Positions 38,777 through 47,173 of a stretch of DNA of 64,000 nt are shown piece by piece (within the stretch, counting starts at the first letter, position 1; the number at the start of each line of letters is the position of its first letter). A model generated the notes under the pieces. That model worked only from the letters and a program-made list of their open reading frames with translations, did no database searches and was not told the DNA's origin. Location of the stretch: contig CAKSIT010000004.1 in assembly GCA_934462925.1 (NCBI GenBank), positions 124,001 through 188,000 on the forward strand, in the 5' to 3' direction. This stretch comes from an uncultured Oscillospiraceae bacterium. Its GTDB lineage: Bacteria; Bacillota; Clostridia; Oscillospirales; Ruminococcaceae. The translations under genes and the position numbers were made by a program.

Positions 38777-41056
38777 TTACGCCGCCTGACGTGCTTCAAG
38801 GCTGTCGAATATCTCTGCCGCCCTGTCAAGCCCGGAGGGTACGGTAAGGTATACGAAGTCCTTTATCGGCGTGTTATCGTCGCGGATAATGTAAAGAACG
38901 TAGGTATACTCGCACTCGTCGCCGTAAATTACGGGCGTGCCTGTGCAAAGTCCCATAAGCTCGGCGTACTCTGCGCTGTTTGCGTCAACGACTACATAGC
39001 TTTCAGCGCTCTCGTACTTCGTATCGGAATAAGTTGCGTTATCCGCGGGAATATCTCCCGAGATGAAGTCTGCTGCCGGGTAGTTTGCGAAAGAAAGATT
39101 TGTCGCCCAGCTGCTGTCGGGGTCGCAAACGGGCTGCGCGCTCACCTTTGCAAGCACTACCGCGTCCGAGTCCGATACCGCGTCTGCCGCAGGCCAAAAG
39201 CCGTTATCCACAAGATAAGCGTAGCTGTTTTTAAGGTAGGGCGTTATGAGCAGAGAGTAGGTGCAGCTGTCGTTTGCAATCGTTATCGACGCGTAAACTG
39301 ACGAGCCAAGCTCCTTACTGTTGTAAACGCTGTCGTAGTCGAGCGCTTCAACATCGCTTATCAGCGCCTGCCTGAACGCTTCGGGGTCTATCGTTTCGTC
39401 CGAGCAGGGGCTGTCTATCGTCACAAGCAAAAACGGCTCGTTGATAAAGCTGTATTTTTGCTTGTAGTCGGCGCTGCCCGTGTAGGCGCGCAGGAGGTCC
39501 TCCGCCTGTTTCGCGGTGATATTGAGCTGACGGCTCATGGTGTTGCTGCTTTTCATCAGGTACTCAACGTATACATAGATATCGGTTTCGGTGTTAAGAA
39601 CGTTGGACTGAGTGTGCATTTCGGTCATTTTTTCGATAATAGCGGGGTCTGTAAGCAGGATATTGTAAAGGTCGTAGGAATTGAGCCATGTTTCGCTGTC
39701 GCGGCAGAGCATAGTACCCGAAACTGCCTTAACGCTTGTCGGCGCGGGAACGCGCTGCTCCGCGCCAAAGCCGTTGGTGAGCGGCATAAGCAGGCACAGC
39801 AGCAGGCTTCCGCCCACGGTCGCGGCGTACCCCAAAAGCGTTTTAGGGAACTTTTTGAACCCCTTGCCGCTTATAAGCTCCAGAATAACGTAAAGCACAA
39901 ATGTGAGGATAAACATTGCTATAAAGTAGGGAAGCTTGTCGGCAGGACTTGCGTTAGGGTCGCACAGAGAACCGACGGAGAACAGGGACACAGCCGCAAG
40001 GGTAACGGCGGCGTTTATGATGTGCCGCATGGGCTTTATCACATACGGCTCGCCCACGCGTTCGTTGCGGCGCTTAAGGGCGATAGCCATAGCGGCGGCG
40101 GCGTATACGAGGGTCATTATTATCGCGCCGCAAAGCTCGGCTGTGGTGAGTACGGCAGCGCCTGCGCTCTCGCTGTAAAATGCGGCGCTTATATAGCTGT
40201 TTTCACCGGCAACGGCGGTTATCAGCAGCCCCAGAGGGCTTGTAACGGCGAACGGCAGCGAAAAAACGCGGTCGCCCGAAGCGTAAGAGCAGTTGATGAG
40301 CGACAGATTAAGCAGAGCGTACGTGATAACGGGCAGCGCGGCATTTATCACCATGGGCGCTATTCCCGCCTCGGTCGTGCGCCCGCAGCACACCACAGCC
40401 AGCAGCGACAGGCAGTAGAACATAACACAGGAAAGCAGGCCTATAAACATAAACTCTGCAATGGGCGCGTCAAGCATATGGATGTCCGCGAGATATTCAA
40501 ACCTGCGCGCAATGCCGTTGGCGTATAAACCAAGCCCTATGCCGAGCGCCGCTATATGCGGGATAAGGTACGCCGCAAGCCCCGAGAGAAAGTCGCCGAG
40601 AAAGCGTGTCTGCTCGGATATCGGCAGGGAGTAGTCCATATCAACGAAGCGCTTCTGATAGATGTATCTGAAGTTGCGCATGATGATGAAGTAGCCCATA
40701 AGGAACATAGCCCCGAGCGCAATTATCATCACCACAAGCATAACGTCCTGAATGCCGCTCCACATATCATACTGCGCCTTTGCGGCAAGCCATTCGGGCG
40801 ACCCCATAAGGTTTGCAAAAACGGGGTTGAGTTCACTGTCGTAGCTTGTGAAGTAGCTGCCGTCGATACCCGCCGTCTGTAAGAATGCGTTCAGCTTTTC
40901 GTAGCTTATCGCGGTCATTGTTATGCAGAAGAAGCCCGCAGGGTAGCTCAGGAACGCGAAAATGGACGTAAGCACGATAAGCGGTGAAAGCCCGCGCAGC
41001 TTATAGCGAAAGTATTTGCCGAACTTAGAGAAATTAACCGAGCTTTGAGCTGTCAT
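38777..41056 (-). CDS. ABC transporter permease with a large extracytoplasmic domain
   Basis: The 759-residue protein has about a dozen hydrophobic segments in its first 440 residues, ending near LLGYAATVGGSLLLCLLMPL. About 310 hydrophilic residues follow that are likely outside the cell. This resembles ABC-2-type permeases of GntR/YtrA-associated export systems in Clostridia, whose C-terminal domain I know only as uncharacterised. ATG 41056 has GGAGGTG upstream and overlaps the ATPase stop by 23 bases, which suggests tight translational coupling. The substrate is unknown; export of an antimicrobial or peptide is a fair guess. Confidence 0.75.
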   Translation of the reverse strand: MTAQSSVNFSKFGKYFRYKLRGLSPLIVLTSIFAFLSYPAGFFCITMTAISYEKLNAFLQTAGIDGSYFTSYDSELNPVFANLMGSPEWLAAKAQYDMWSGIQDVMLVVMIIALGAMFLMGYFIIMRNFRYIYQKRFVDMDYSLPISEQTRFLGDFLSGLAAYLIPHIAALGIGLGLYANGIARRFEYLADIHMLDAPIAEFMFIGLLSCVMFYCLSLLAVVCCGRTTEAGIAPMVINAALPVITYALLNLSLINCSYASGDRVFSLPFAVTSPLGLLITAVAGENSYISAAFYSESAGAAVLTTAELCGAIIMTLVYAAAAMAIALKRRNERVGEPYVIKPMRHIINAAVTLAAVSLFSVGSLCDPNASPADKLPYFIAMFILTFVLYVILELISGKGFKKFPKTLLGYAATVGGSLLLCLLMPLTNGFGAEQRVPAPTSVKAVSGTMLCRDSETWLNSYDLYNILLTDPAIIEKMTEMHTQSNVLNTETDIYVYVEYLMKSSNTMSRQLNITAKQAEDLLRAYTGSADYKQKYSFINEPFLLVTIDSPCSDETIDPEAFRQALISDVEALDYDSVYNSKELGSSVYASITIANDSCTYSLLITPYLKNSYAYLVDNGFWPAADAVSDSDAVVLAKVSAQPVCDPDSSWATNLSFANYPAADFISGDIPADNATYSDTKYESAESYVVVDANSAEYAELMGLCTGTPVIYGDECEYTYVLYIIRDDNTPIKDFVYLTVPSGLDRAAEIFDSLEARQAA

Positions 41057-41930
41057 AGCCAAGCACCTCCATTTCGTAGATGAATATTTCTTCAAGCCCC
41101 AGCGGCAGCTCGTCGTAAATTTTGGGCGAGAGCGCCTTTACGGCGGTTCTTATAGCCTCGCGTTCGCCGCGCACAATAAGGTTCGTTACAGAGCCTACGC
41201 GTTCGATATGCAGCACCTCGCAGCCGCTTATCTCGTCCGCGGTGATATCGTGGTCGAACGCCGCCTGTATCTTTATGATGTTGCCCTTTACCGTGTCAAG
41301 CTCCCTGTCGAATACTACGCGCCCGTCGTGCAGCAGCCCCACGCGGTCGCAGAACTCCTCTATCTCGCCGAGATTGTGCGAGGAGAAGATAACGGTAAGC
41401 CCGTTGTCGAGCATGGCGTCTATAAGCATTTGCTTTACCACAATGCGCATTGTGGGGTCAAGCCCGTCGAACGCCTCGTCAAGGAACAGGTAAGGCGTTT
41501 TGCAGGAAATGCCGCAGATAACCACCGCCTGCCGCTTCATGCCCTTTGAAAAGGTGCTGAGCTTCTTGCCGCGCGGCAGGTTCAGCACGCCGCACAGCCG
41601 CTCAAAGGTTTCGTCCGAAAAGCTGCTGTAAAAGCTTTTGAAATACGCGCGCATTTCGTTAAGCGTCATGCCGTCGTACTGCGCGGTTTCGTCGTTAATA
41701 AAGAACACGCGCTCCTTTACGGGGACGTTGTTGTACACGCCCTGCCCGTCTATCAGTATCTCTCCCTGCTGCGGGCGGTAAATCCCCGCGAGAAGCCGCA
41801 GCAGCGTGGATTTGCCCGCGCCGTTAGAGCCTAAAAGCCCGTAGGCGCACCCCTCGGGTATTTCAAGCGAAACGCCCGAGAGCGCGTACTTGTCGTCGAA
41901 GCGCATAACCGCGTTTTTAATGCTAATCAT
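41034..41930 (-). CDS. ABC transporter ATP-binding protein
   Basis: The 298-residue ATPase has Walker A GLLGSNGAGKSTLLRLLAG (near 32-50), the signature STFSKGMKRQAV (near 128-139) and Walker B YLFLDEAFDGLD (near 149-160). The Ser-Lys-Gly form of the signature is the one seen in BcrA/YtrB-type export ATPases. It overlaps the upstream GntR gene by 8 bases and the downstream permease by 23, so the three genes form one operon, and the pump is likely induced when the regulator is released. Confidence 0.92.
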   Translation of the reverse strand: MISIKNAVMRFDDKYALSGVSLEIPEGCAYGLLGSNGAGKSTLLRLLAGIYRPQQGEILIDGQGVYNNVPVKERVFFINDETAQYDGMTLNEMRAYFKSFYSSFSDETFERLCGVLNLPRGKKLSTFSKGMKRQAVVICGISCKTPYLFLDEAFDGLDPTMRIVVKQMLIDAMLDNGLTVIFSSHNLGEIEEFCDRVGLLHDGRVVFDRELDTVKGNIIKIQAAFDHDITADEISGCEVLHIERVGSVTNLIVRGEREAIRTAVKALSPKIYDELPLGLEEIFIYEMEVLGYDSSKLG

Positions 41931-42297
41931 TGTTGTCCTCCCCCCATATCTTTAGTATAAGCTCCTGCGCGTTTTCCCTTTTAACGCCGCTCCTGCGCGC
42001 CTCCTCCATTGCCTGTGAGAGCGCGCCGAGCGCCTCCTGCCGCAAGCCGTCCGCACCGCTTGGCGACAGCGAAGCGTAGCTGCCCTTGGCGGGCATAGAG
42101 TTGATAAGCCCCGCCTGCTCAAGCATGGCGTAGGACTTCTGCACCGTGTTCGGGTTTATCCCGAGCTGCTTTGATATCTCGCGCACGGCGGGCAGCTTTT
42201 CGCCCGGGGCTATCTCCCCGCTTGCAATTTGCAGCGATATCTGCGTGAAAAGCTGCTCGTATATCGGCTTTTTGCCCTGCAGCTTCAGGTCAAGCAT
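41923..42297 (-). CDS. YtrA-like GntR-family repressor
   Basis: This 124-residue protein has a winged helix (EKLPAVREISKQLGINPNTVQKSYAMLEQAGL, near 33-64) and only a short C-terminal helical tail. This is the YtrA subfamily architecture, which regulates adjacent ABC exporters. ATG 42297 follows GGAGGGA. Three copies of GTATTA lie between it and its promoter -10 region (about 42353-42380), probable operator half-sites. It is the first gene of the regulator-ATPase-permease operon. Confidence 0.88.
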   Translation of the reverse strand: MLDLKLQGKKPIYEQLFTQISLQIASGEIAPGEKLPAVREISKQLGINPNTVQKSYAMLEQAGLINSMPAKGSYASLSPSGADGLRQEALGALSQAMEEARRSGVKRENAQELILKIWGEDNND

Positions 42298-42352
42298 AGT
42301 ATCCCTCCTTATCCGCTGGTATGCCTGCACCGCTTTTATCCAAAAGCTAGTG

Positions 42353-42405
42353 TATTATTCGTATTAGTACAGTTGTATTATAGCATACACGGTTTTATAT
42401 GTCAA
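42353..42405 (-). promoter_or_regulatory. Promoter and repeated GTATTA sites of the GntR-ABC operon
   Basis: On the minus strand TTGACA (42405-42400) and TATAAT (42382-42377) are 17 bases apart. Three GTATTA hexamers occur around and just downstream of the -10 box, a placement suited to repression. Confidence 0.65.
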
Positions 42406-42425
42406 GGGGTTTGAAGAAATTTTTG

Positions 42426-42454
42426 TTGATTTTTTTATTCCTGTATGATATAAT
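42426..42454 (+). promoter_or_regulatory. Promoter of the YhcG-like nuclease gene
   Basis: TTGATT (42426-42431) and TATAAT (42449-42454) are 17 bases apart. It is divergent from the GntR promoter. Confidence 0.65.
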
Positions 42455-42486
42455 AAACGCAAAAAGCAATCAAAGGAGAACAGCCT

Positions 42487-43494
42487 ATGCTTGTAAACAA
42501 TAACGAGTATCTCGATATTGTCGAAACAATTAAGCTTGAAATAAAAAGCGCGCAATACAAAGCCGCCGTAAGCGTAAACAGAGAGCTTATTATGCTCTAT
42601 TACAATATCGGTAAGATTATTAACGAGCATAAGACTTGGGGAAATAAGTTTATCGAAAACCTTGCCGCCGATATCCGCATATCGTTCCCCGATACAAAGG
42701 GCTACTCTATACGAAATCTGAAATATATGGCTAAATTTGCGGCGGAATATCCCGACGAGCAATTTGTGCAGACAGTGTCTGCACAAATTCCGTGGTCTCA
42801 CAACTGCGCTATTTTAGATAAGGTTAAAGAGTTTTCAAAGCGGGAATGGTATATCAGAAAAGCCTGTGAGAATGGGTGGTCGCACAGCGTACTTATTCAT
42901 CAGATAGAAAGCGGCTTGTATGAGCGGCAGGCAACGGCGGATAAGATTTCAAATTTTGAAAGCCGCCTTGCCGCTCCGCAGAGCGAGCTTGCCGTTCAGA
43001 CTATGAAAGACCCGTATGTGTTTGATTTTATTCCGTTCCGTGAGGATATGGTTGAAAGAGATATTGAGGAGGCTCTCGTCAAGGACGTCACAAAGCTGCT
43101 GCTTGAGCTTGGAACAGGCTTTGCCTTTCTCGGAAATCAGTACCGCCTGAATGTGGGCGGAGATGATTTTTATATCGACCTGCTGTTCTATAATCTTAAT
43201 CTGCGCTGTTATGTGGTAATAGAGCTAAAAACAGGCGAGTTCAAACCCGAATTTGCAGGTCAGCTTAATTTTTATCTTTCGGCTGTTGACGGAATATTGA
43301 AGCGTGATGAGGATAACCCCTCTGTCGGCTTACTTCTTTGCAAGAGTAAAAACAATCTTGTTGCGGAGTATGCGCTTAAGGATATGTCAAAGCCTATGGG
43401 CGTCAGCGAATACACGATAACAAAGAGCCTGCCCGAAGAGCTGGAAAAGCAGCTGCCGTCTGTTGAGGATATTGAAAGCAGGATTAAGAAATAA
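42487..43494 (+). CDS. YhcG/DUF1016-family PD-(D/E)xK nuclease
   Basis: The 335-residue protein has an N-terminal DUF1016 helical domain (residues 1-150; GYSIRNLKYMAKFA near 75-88). The C-terminal nuclease domain carries FYIDLLFYNLNLRCYVVIELK at about 233-253, which supplies the Asp and Glu-x-Lys catalytic set. Such proteins are linked to recombination, restriction systems and mobile islands. The ATG has AAAGGAGAACAGCCT upstream. The DNA is more AT-rich than flanking genes, and transposase debris lies downstream, so this is probably a horizontally acquired gene. No restriction partner is present. Confidence 0.85.
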   Translation: MLVNNNEYLDIVETIKLEIKSAQYKAAVSVNRELIMLYYNIGKIINEHKTWGNKFIENLAADIRISFPDTKGYSIRNLKYMAKFAAEYPDEQFVQTVSAQIPWSHNCAILDKVKEFSKREWYIRKACENGWSHSVLIHQIESGLYERQATADKISNFESRLAAPQSELAVQTMKDPYVFDFIPFREDMVERDIEEALVKDVTKLLLELGTGFAFLGNQYRLNVGGDDFYIDLLFYNLNLRCYVVIELKTGEFKPEFAGQLNFYLSAVDGILKRDEDNPSVGLLLCKSKNNLVAEYALKDMSKPMGVSEYTITKSLPEELEKQLPSVEDIESRIKK

Positions 43495-43566
43495 GATTTA
43501 CAGCCGCAGACGGATTTGCCGAATGCGTCGTATGATGCACAAAATTTGCTATGAAAGGATTTAAAA

Positions 43567-44130
43567 ATGTATTTATACCACTATTATGAAAGTACAGGCT
43601 TGCCGTTTGCAAATTTATCTGATTTATCGGTAAATGAAGCGAATGATGTACTGAATAAAATAAAAAAAGATAAGCCCAATTCTCAGCACGCACAAAGACA
43701 CGAAAAATATGTTGAATACAGAAGAAACTGCGAAAGCATACTTCGCAGCAGATTTATTGAAAAAGGCGGTGTTATCAAAAGAAATGTTCCTTATTATATG
43801 ACTATTGAACATAGTCCTTGGTTAAGCACTTGGTTTGAGAATTCCGCATTCATCAAAATTCCTATTGAAGAATTTGATATAAAGACATTATCATTTACAT
43901 ACGGTGATTCAATGCCTACATTCAGTCAGGCGATAGTGAACAAAAAAGAATATCATAATCAGCTCTACACTTATGATGAAATACTTAAAATAATTGATAA
44001 GTACGGTTTGCCGCAGAATTGGAATGATGACGGTAAATATGGATATGAGCGGTATATTGAGGTACATATCTGGAATGATTTCCCGATAAATAAATATATC
44101 AGTCTGTCGAAAAAGTCCAGCGAAAGCTAG
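43567..44130 (+). CDS. Hypothetical protein in an AT-rich patch
   Basis: The 187-residue soluble protein is rich in Asn, Lys, Ile and Tyr. It has no signal peptide, membrane segment or Cys cluster. The second half (SFTYGDSMPTFSQAIV, and LPQNWNDDGKYGYERYIEVHIWND near the end) looks like a compact alpha/beta domain. I do not recognise its family. A GAAAGGATTTAAAA sequence precedes the ATG. It follows the nuclease gene after 72 bases in the same orientation and shares its low GC content, so the two may have arrived together. Confidence 0.6.
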   Translation: MYLYHYYESTGLPFANLSDLSVNEANDVLNKIKKDKPNSQHAQRHEKYVEYRRNCESILRSRFIEKGGVIKRNVPYYMTIEHSPWLSTWFENSAFIKIPIEEFDIKTLSFTYGDSMPTFSQAIVNKKEYHNQLYTYDEILKIIDKYGLPQNWNDDGKYGYERYIEVHIWNDFPINKYISLSKKSSES

Positions 44131-44173
44131 TCTTTTTTGCATAAATATGATATAATAAAATGGGGTGATAAAA

Positions 44174-44269
44174 ATGCTAAGCAGAGAACAAAAAGAAAGA
44201 AACCAGAGTGAAATAATCTTTGTTGATTCAACTTTTTTACGAAATCCGAGTCTGACAAAAACACGGTAG
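44174..44269 (+). pseudogene. Short ORF interrupted by the transposase fragment
   Basis: A frame of 31 codons starts MLSREQKERNQSEI, preceded by GGGGTGATAAAA and TATAAT. It reads into DNA that on the other strand encodes the broken transposase, and then stops. The true part seems to be the first 18 or so codons. Its start reads like the beginning of a second transposase type, but it is too short to assign. Confidence 0.35.
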
Positions 44270-44601
44270 AGAGAACCGGGGTGTCGCGAATAAGCTTTAT
44301 CCTCGCGCAGCTTGCCGTACAGTTCGCATATTGAAATGTTCGGATTCCTGCGGTGATAGTCCTTTATCCACTTTATTTCCTGCTCCGTATGCGCATTCGG
44401 GTGCGCTGTGTGCGGTCTGTGGGATTTTGGCATGAGAGATTCGCGAGTGCCGTCATACAGCCTGTTCCAACGCATAAGCGACGCCTTGGATATGTGATAT
44501 TTCCGACAGACATAGCCTATGTCGCCGCTCTTGCGGTATGTTTCAACCGCGTGAACCTTCGTGCTGACTTCGTGCGGCAAATGTATCCGTGTGAAGCGCA
44601 A
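44215..44601 (-). pseudogene. Truncated helix-turn-helix transposase N-terminus (IS3/IS481-like)
   Basis: About 126 residues remain. There are two helix-turn-helix regions (VCRKYHISKASLMRWNRLYDG near 31-51, and a second near 70-110) with the Pro/His-rich linker KSHRPHTAHPNAH between them. This is the usual N-terminal part of IS3/IS481-type transposases. After GFRKKVEST the reading frame leaves the homologous sequence, and the DDE catalytic domain is missing. No terminal repeats are visible. It marks this AT-rich patch as a former insertion site. Confidence 0.75.
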
Positions 44602-44608
44602 TAATTGC

Positions 44609-44637
44609 TGGATTTTTTAAGGCGTTTGTGATATACT
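44609..44637 (+). promoter_or_regulatory. Probable thioredoxin promoter
   Basis: TGGATT (44609-44614) and TATACT (44632-44637) are 17 bases apart. The -35 box is weak, but the -10 box and spacing are good. Confidence 0.45.
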
Positions 44638-44692
44638 AAACTTGTGGGTATTGCCCGAAAGGGCATTGCAAAGGAAAGCGAGGTACAGAAAA

Positions 44693-44995
44693 ATGAGCGT
44701 TCTTACACTTACAAAGGATAATTTTAAGGAACACACCGCGCAGGGCGATGTTCTTGTGGACTTCTGGGCGAGCTGGTGTGCGCCGTGCATGATGCAGTCG
44801 CCGATAGTTGACGCGGTAGCGGACGAGCGCGCGGACATCACCGTTGGCAAGGTGAACGTTGACGAGCAGCCCGAGCTTGCCGCGGCGTTCAGGGTGGAGA
44901 GCATTCCCACGCTGCTTATAATACGCGGCGGCATTGTTAAAGAGGTGCTTGTGGGACTGCACACAAAGGAGCAGATACTCGCGCAGTACGACTAA
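44693..44995 (+). CDS. trxA: Thioredoxin
   Basis: The 100-residue redox protein has the active site WCAPC at residues 28-32, with Ala in place of the more common Gly, and the cis-proline loop SIPT near 74. It is close to the minimal thioredoxin fold. ATG 44693 follows GAGGTACAGAAAA; the in-frame extension to 44642 precedes this site and has no homology. It is monocistronic. The hairpin after the stop has been duplicated by a mobile element. Confidence 0.92.
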   Translation: MSVLTLTKDNFKEHTAQGDVLVDFWASWCAPCMMQSPIVDAVADERADITVGKVNVDEQPELAAAFRVESIPTLLIIRGGIVKEVLVGLHTKEQILAQYD

Positions 44996-45044
44996 TAACG
45001 GCTGACAAAAAGAGAAGCCCGAGGGACAAATTCCTCGGGCTTCT

Positions 45045-45252
45045 CAGCTTGTCGAAAAAATCAATTTTGCCCGCGTATGCGGGCTTTGAAATCAATTTTT
45101 TTGCCTCGGGCTTCCCGAGGCAAAAAACACTTCTATCCGCGCAAGTGTGCAAGCGACGGCTTCGCCTTACGCAAGACGGCAAGCCGTCAAACCGTGCGCG
45201 CAGCGCGGATGTCCCGTCGGGAAACCCCCGTATGGGGGTTTTTCGACGGTCT
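45045..45252 (+). mobile_element. MITE family 1, copy D
   Basis: This 208-bp copy begins CAGCTTGTCGAAAAAA and ends TTTTTCGACGGTCT. The 33-base target duplication (45012-45044 and 45253-45285) is a complete perfect hairpin with AGAAGCCCGAG/CTCGGGCTTCT arms, a shared terminator of the convergent trxA and UPF0210 genes. Only the left-hand copy keeps the A-rich foot that gives the minus-strand transcript its U tract. The TTTTTTGCC/GGCAAAAAA stem inside is intact. Confidence 0.9.
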
Positions 45253-45302
45253 GAGAAGCCCGAGGGACAAATTCCTCGGGCTTCTGCCGTATTACGTTGC
45301 GT

Positions 45303-46658
45303 TTAATTTTTAAGGCTCTGAAGCGGCGCGGGTATTCTGCCGCCGCGGCTAATAAGCTTGGAAGCGGAGAACGGGCTTACCTTCATAACAGGGCCGCTGC
45401 CGAACAGTCCGCCGAACTCGAGCGTGTCGCCCTCTTTCATGCCTATTGCGGGGATAAGGCGCACGGCTGTAGTCTTGCTGTTTACCATGCCTATTGCCGC
45501 CTCGTCCGCGATTATTGCGGAAATGGTGTCCGCAGGCGTGTCGCCGGGGACTACTATCATATCAAGGCCTACGGAGCATACGGCGGTCATGGCTTCAAGC
45601 TTTTCAAGCGAGAGCGCGCCGCATACCGCGGCGTCTATCATGCCTGCGTCCTCGGACACGGGTATGAACGCGCCCGAAAGTCCGCCGACGTGCGAGGACG
45701 CCATAACGCCGCCCTTCTTCACCGCGTCGTTGAGCATTGCAAGGCAGGCGGTAGTGCCGTGCGCGCCGCAGCGCTCAAGACCTATTTCTTCGAGAATGTG
45801 CGCCACGCTGTCGCCTACCGCGGGCGTGGGCGCTAAGGACAGGTCCACAATGCCGAACGGCACGTTGAGCCTGCGCGAGGCCTCCGTAGCCACAAGCTGT
45901 CCCATGCGCGTTATCTTGAACGCGGTCTTTTTAATAACGTCCGCTATCTCGCTCATGTTGGCGTCGGGGTGCTTTGCAAGAGCCGCGCGCACAACGCCGG
46001 GGCCTGATACGCCTACGTTTATCTCGGTGTCGTACTCGCCCACGCCGTGGAACGCGCCCGCCATAAAGGGGTTATCCTCCACCGCGTTGCAGAACACGAC
46101 TATCTTGGCAGCGCCGAAGCAGTGGTTGTCCTTTGTCGCTTCCGAAGCCTTTACGATGGTCTGTCCCATCATGGCTACCGCGTCCATGTTGATGCCCGCC
46201 CTTGTAGAGCCGATGTTTACCGACGAGCATACGTTCGTGGTTTCGGCCAGCGCCTGCGGAATGGACTCGATAAGCTCCCTGTCGCCTGCGGAAAAGCCCT
46301 TGTGTACAAGCGCGGAGTAGCCGCCGATGTAGTTTACGCCCGTGCCGTCCGCCGCCTTTTGCAGGGCGTGCGCGAACTTTACGGGGCTTTTGCCCGTAGC
46401 CGCAGCCACCATTGCAATGGGCGTTACGGAAATGCGCTTGTTTATTATCGGGATACCGTATTGCTTTTCAATGTCCTCGCCCGTCTGCACGAGCTTTTCC
46501 GCCTTGCGCATTATCTTGTCGTAAACCTTGTCGCAGGCTCTGTCGGTGTCGCTGTCGATGCAGTCAAGCAGGGAAATACCCATCGTTATCGTGCGGATAT
46601 CGAGGTTTTCCTCCTGAATCATCTTTATGGTTTCCAGTATATCGCCTGTGTTGAGCAT
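45303..46658 (-). CDS. UPF0210 (DUF711) family protein
   Basis: This 451-residue member of the UPF0210/PFL-like family is related by fold to glycyl-radical enzymes but has no known activity. Conserved features include the N-terminus [30 protein letters not shown] and glycine-rich C-terminal loops such as [18 protein letters not shown]. The [14 protein letters not shown] tail is typical. It follows the ACT-domain gene by 20 bases. This gene pair is conserved widely in Firmicutes and Archaea, so the ACT protein is probably a regulatory partner. Function is unknown. Confidence 0.88.
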   Translation of the reverse strand: MLNTGDILETIKMIQEENLDIRTITMGISLLDCIDSDTDRACDKVYDKIMRKAEKLVQTGEDIEKQYGIPIINKRISVTPIAMVAAATGKSPVKFAHALQKAADGTGVNYIGGYSALVHKGFSAGDRELIESIPQALAETTNVCSSVNIGSTRAGINMDAVAMMGQTIVKASEATKDNHCFGAAKIVVFCNAVEDNPFMAGAFHGVGEYDTEINVGVSGPGVVRAALAKHPDANMSEIADVIKKTAFKITRMGQLVATEASRRLNVPFGIVDLSLAPTPAVGDSVAHILEEIGLERCGAHGTTACLAMLNDAVKKGGVMASSHVGGLSGAFIPVSEDAGMIDAAVCGALSLEKLEAMTAVCSVGLDMIVVPGDTPADTISAIIADEAAIGMVNSKTTAVRLIPAIGMKEGDTLEFGGLFGSGPVMKVSPFSASKLISRGGRIPAPLQSLKN

Positions 46659-46678
46659 AAGTCAGTTCTCCTTAGAAA

Positions 46679-46948
46679 TCAGATTTTGTGCATGGAATTA
46701 AAGATATCCTCGTGCATAACGTGTACCTGAAGCCCCATCTCAGCGCCTGCCGCCTTGAGCTTCTCCGCAAAGTCGATGTAATCGATGGACAATTTTGATA
46801 TTTCTATCATCATCGTCATGGCGAAAAGGTCCTGCATGATGGTCTGCGTAACGTCCATGACGTTTGCGCCGTACTGCGCGCATATACCGCTTACCTTTGC
46901 AAGTATGCCTACGGTGTCCTTACCGATTACTGCAACAACTGCTCTCAT
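46679..46948 (-). CDS. ACT domain protein (UPF0237)
   Basis: The 89-residue protein is a single ACT domain, starting with RAVVAVIGKDTVGILAKVSGICAQYGANVMDV, and probably binds a small ligand such as an amino acid as a dimer. The ATG is preceded by AGGAGG. It is the first gene of a two-gene operon with the UPF0210 protein, and shares a divergent control region with the PHP phosphatase gene. Confidence 0.9.
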   Translation of the reverse strand: MRAVVAVIGKDTVGILAKVSGICAQYGANVMDVTQTIMQDLFAMTMMIEISKLSIDYIDFAEKLKAAGAEMGLQVHVMHEDIFNSMHKI

Positions 46949-47024
46949 TTTTTTCCTCCTGTCCTGCGGTCAATTTGTCTAAAAAACTGAGCCGCAACCC
47001 TTGTTTTTTTATGTTTTCTATTCT

Positions 47025-47090
47025 ATTATACTAAAAAATTTAGAAAAAGTAAATCTATTCATAGACAAATCGTAAAATTTGTGATAAAAT
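47025..47090. promoter_or_regulatory. Divergent promoters: ACT/UPF0210 operon and PHP phosphatase operon
   Basis: On the minus strand, TTTACT (47053-47048) and TATAAT (47030-47025) drive the ACT gene. On the plus strand, TAGACA (47062-47067) and TAAAAT (47085-47090) drive the phosphatase. Both have 17-base spacing. Confidence 0.55.
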
Positions 47091-47173
47091 AATAAAAAAA
47101 GCGCCCCGAGGGATTTTTTTATGTGTATTTTTTTGCACGGGGTTATTCCACACGCGAAAGAGGACGAGATATT

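Noticed and set aside
43909..44214. Extension of the truncated transposase frame past 44215
   Set aside because: The frame continues by chance through the opposite strand of the hypothetical gene, with hydrophobic non-transposase residues; the DDE domain is not present.
47123..47173. Upstream GTG start of the PHP phosphatase gene
   Set aside because: The extra residues overlap the untranslated leader, lack homology to PHP proteins and have no ribosome binding site.
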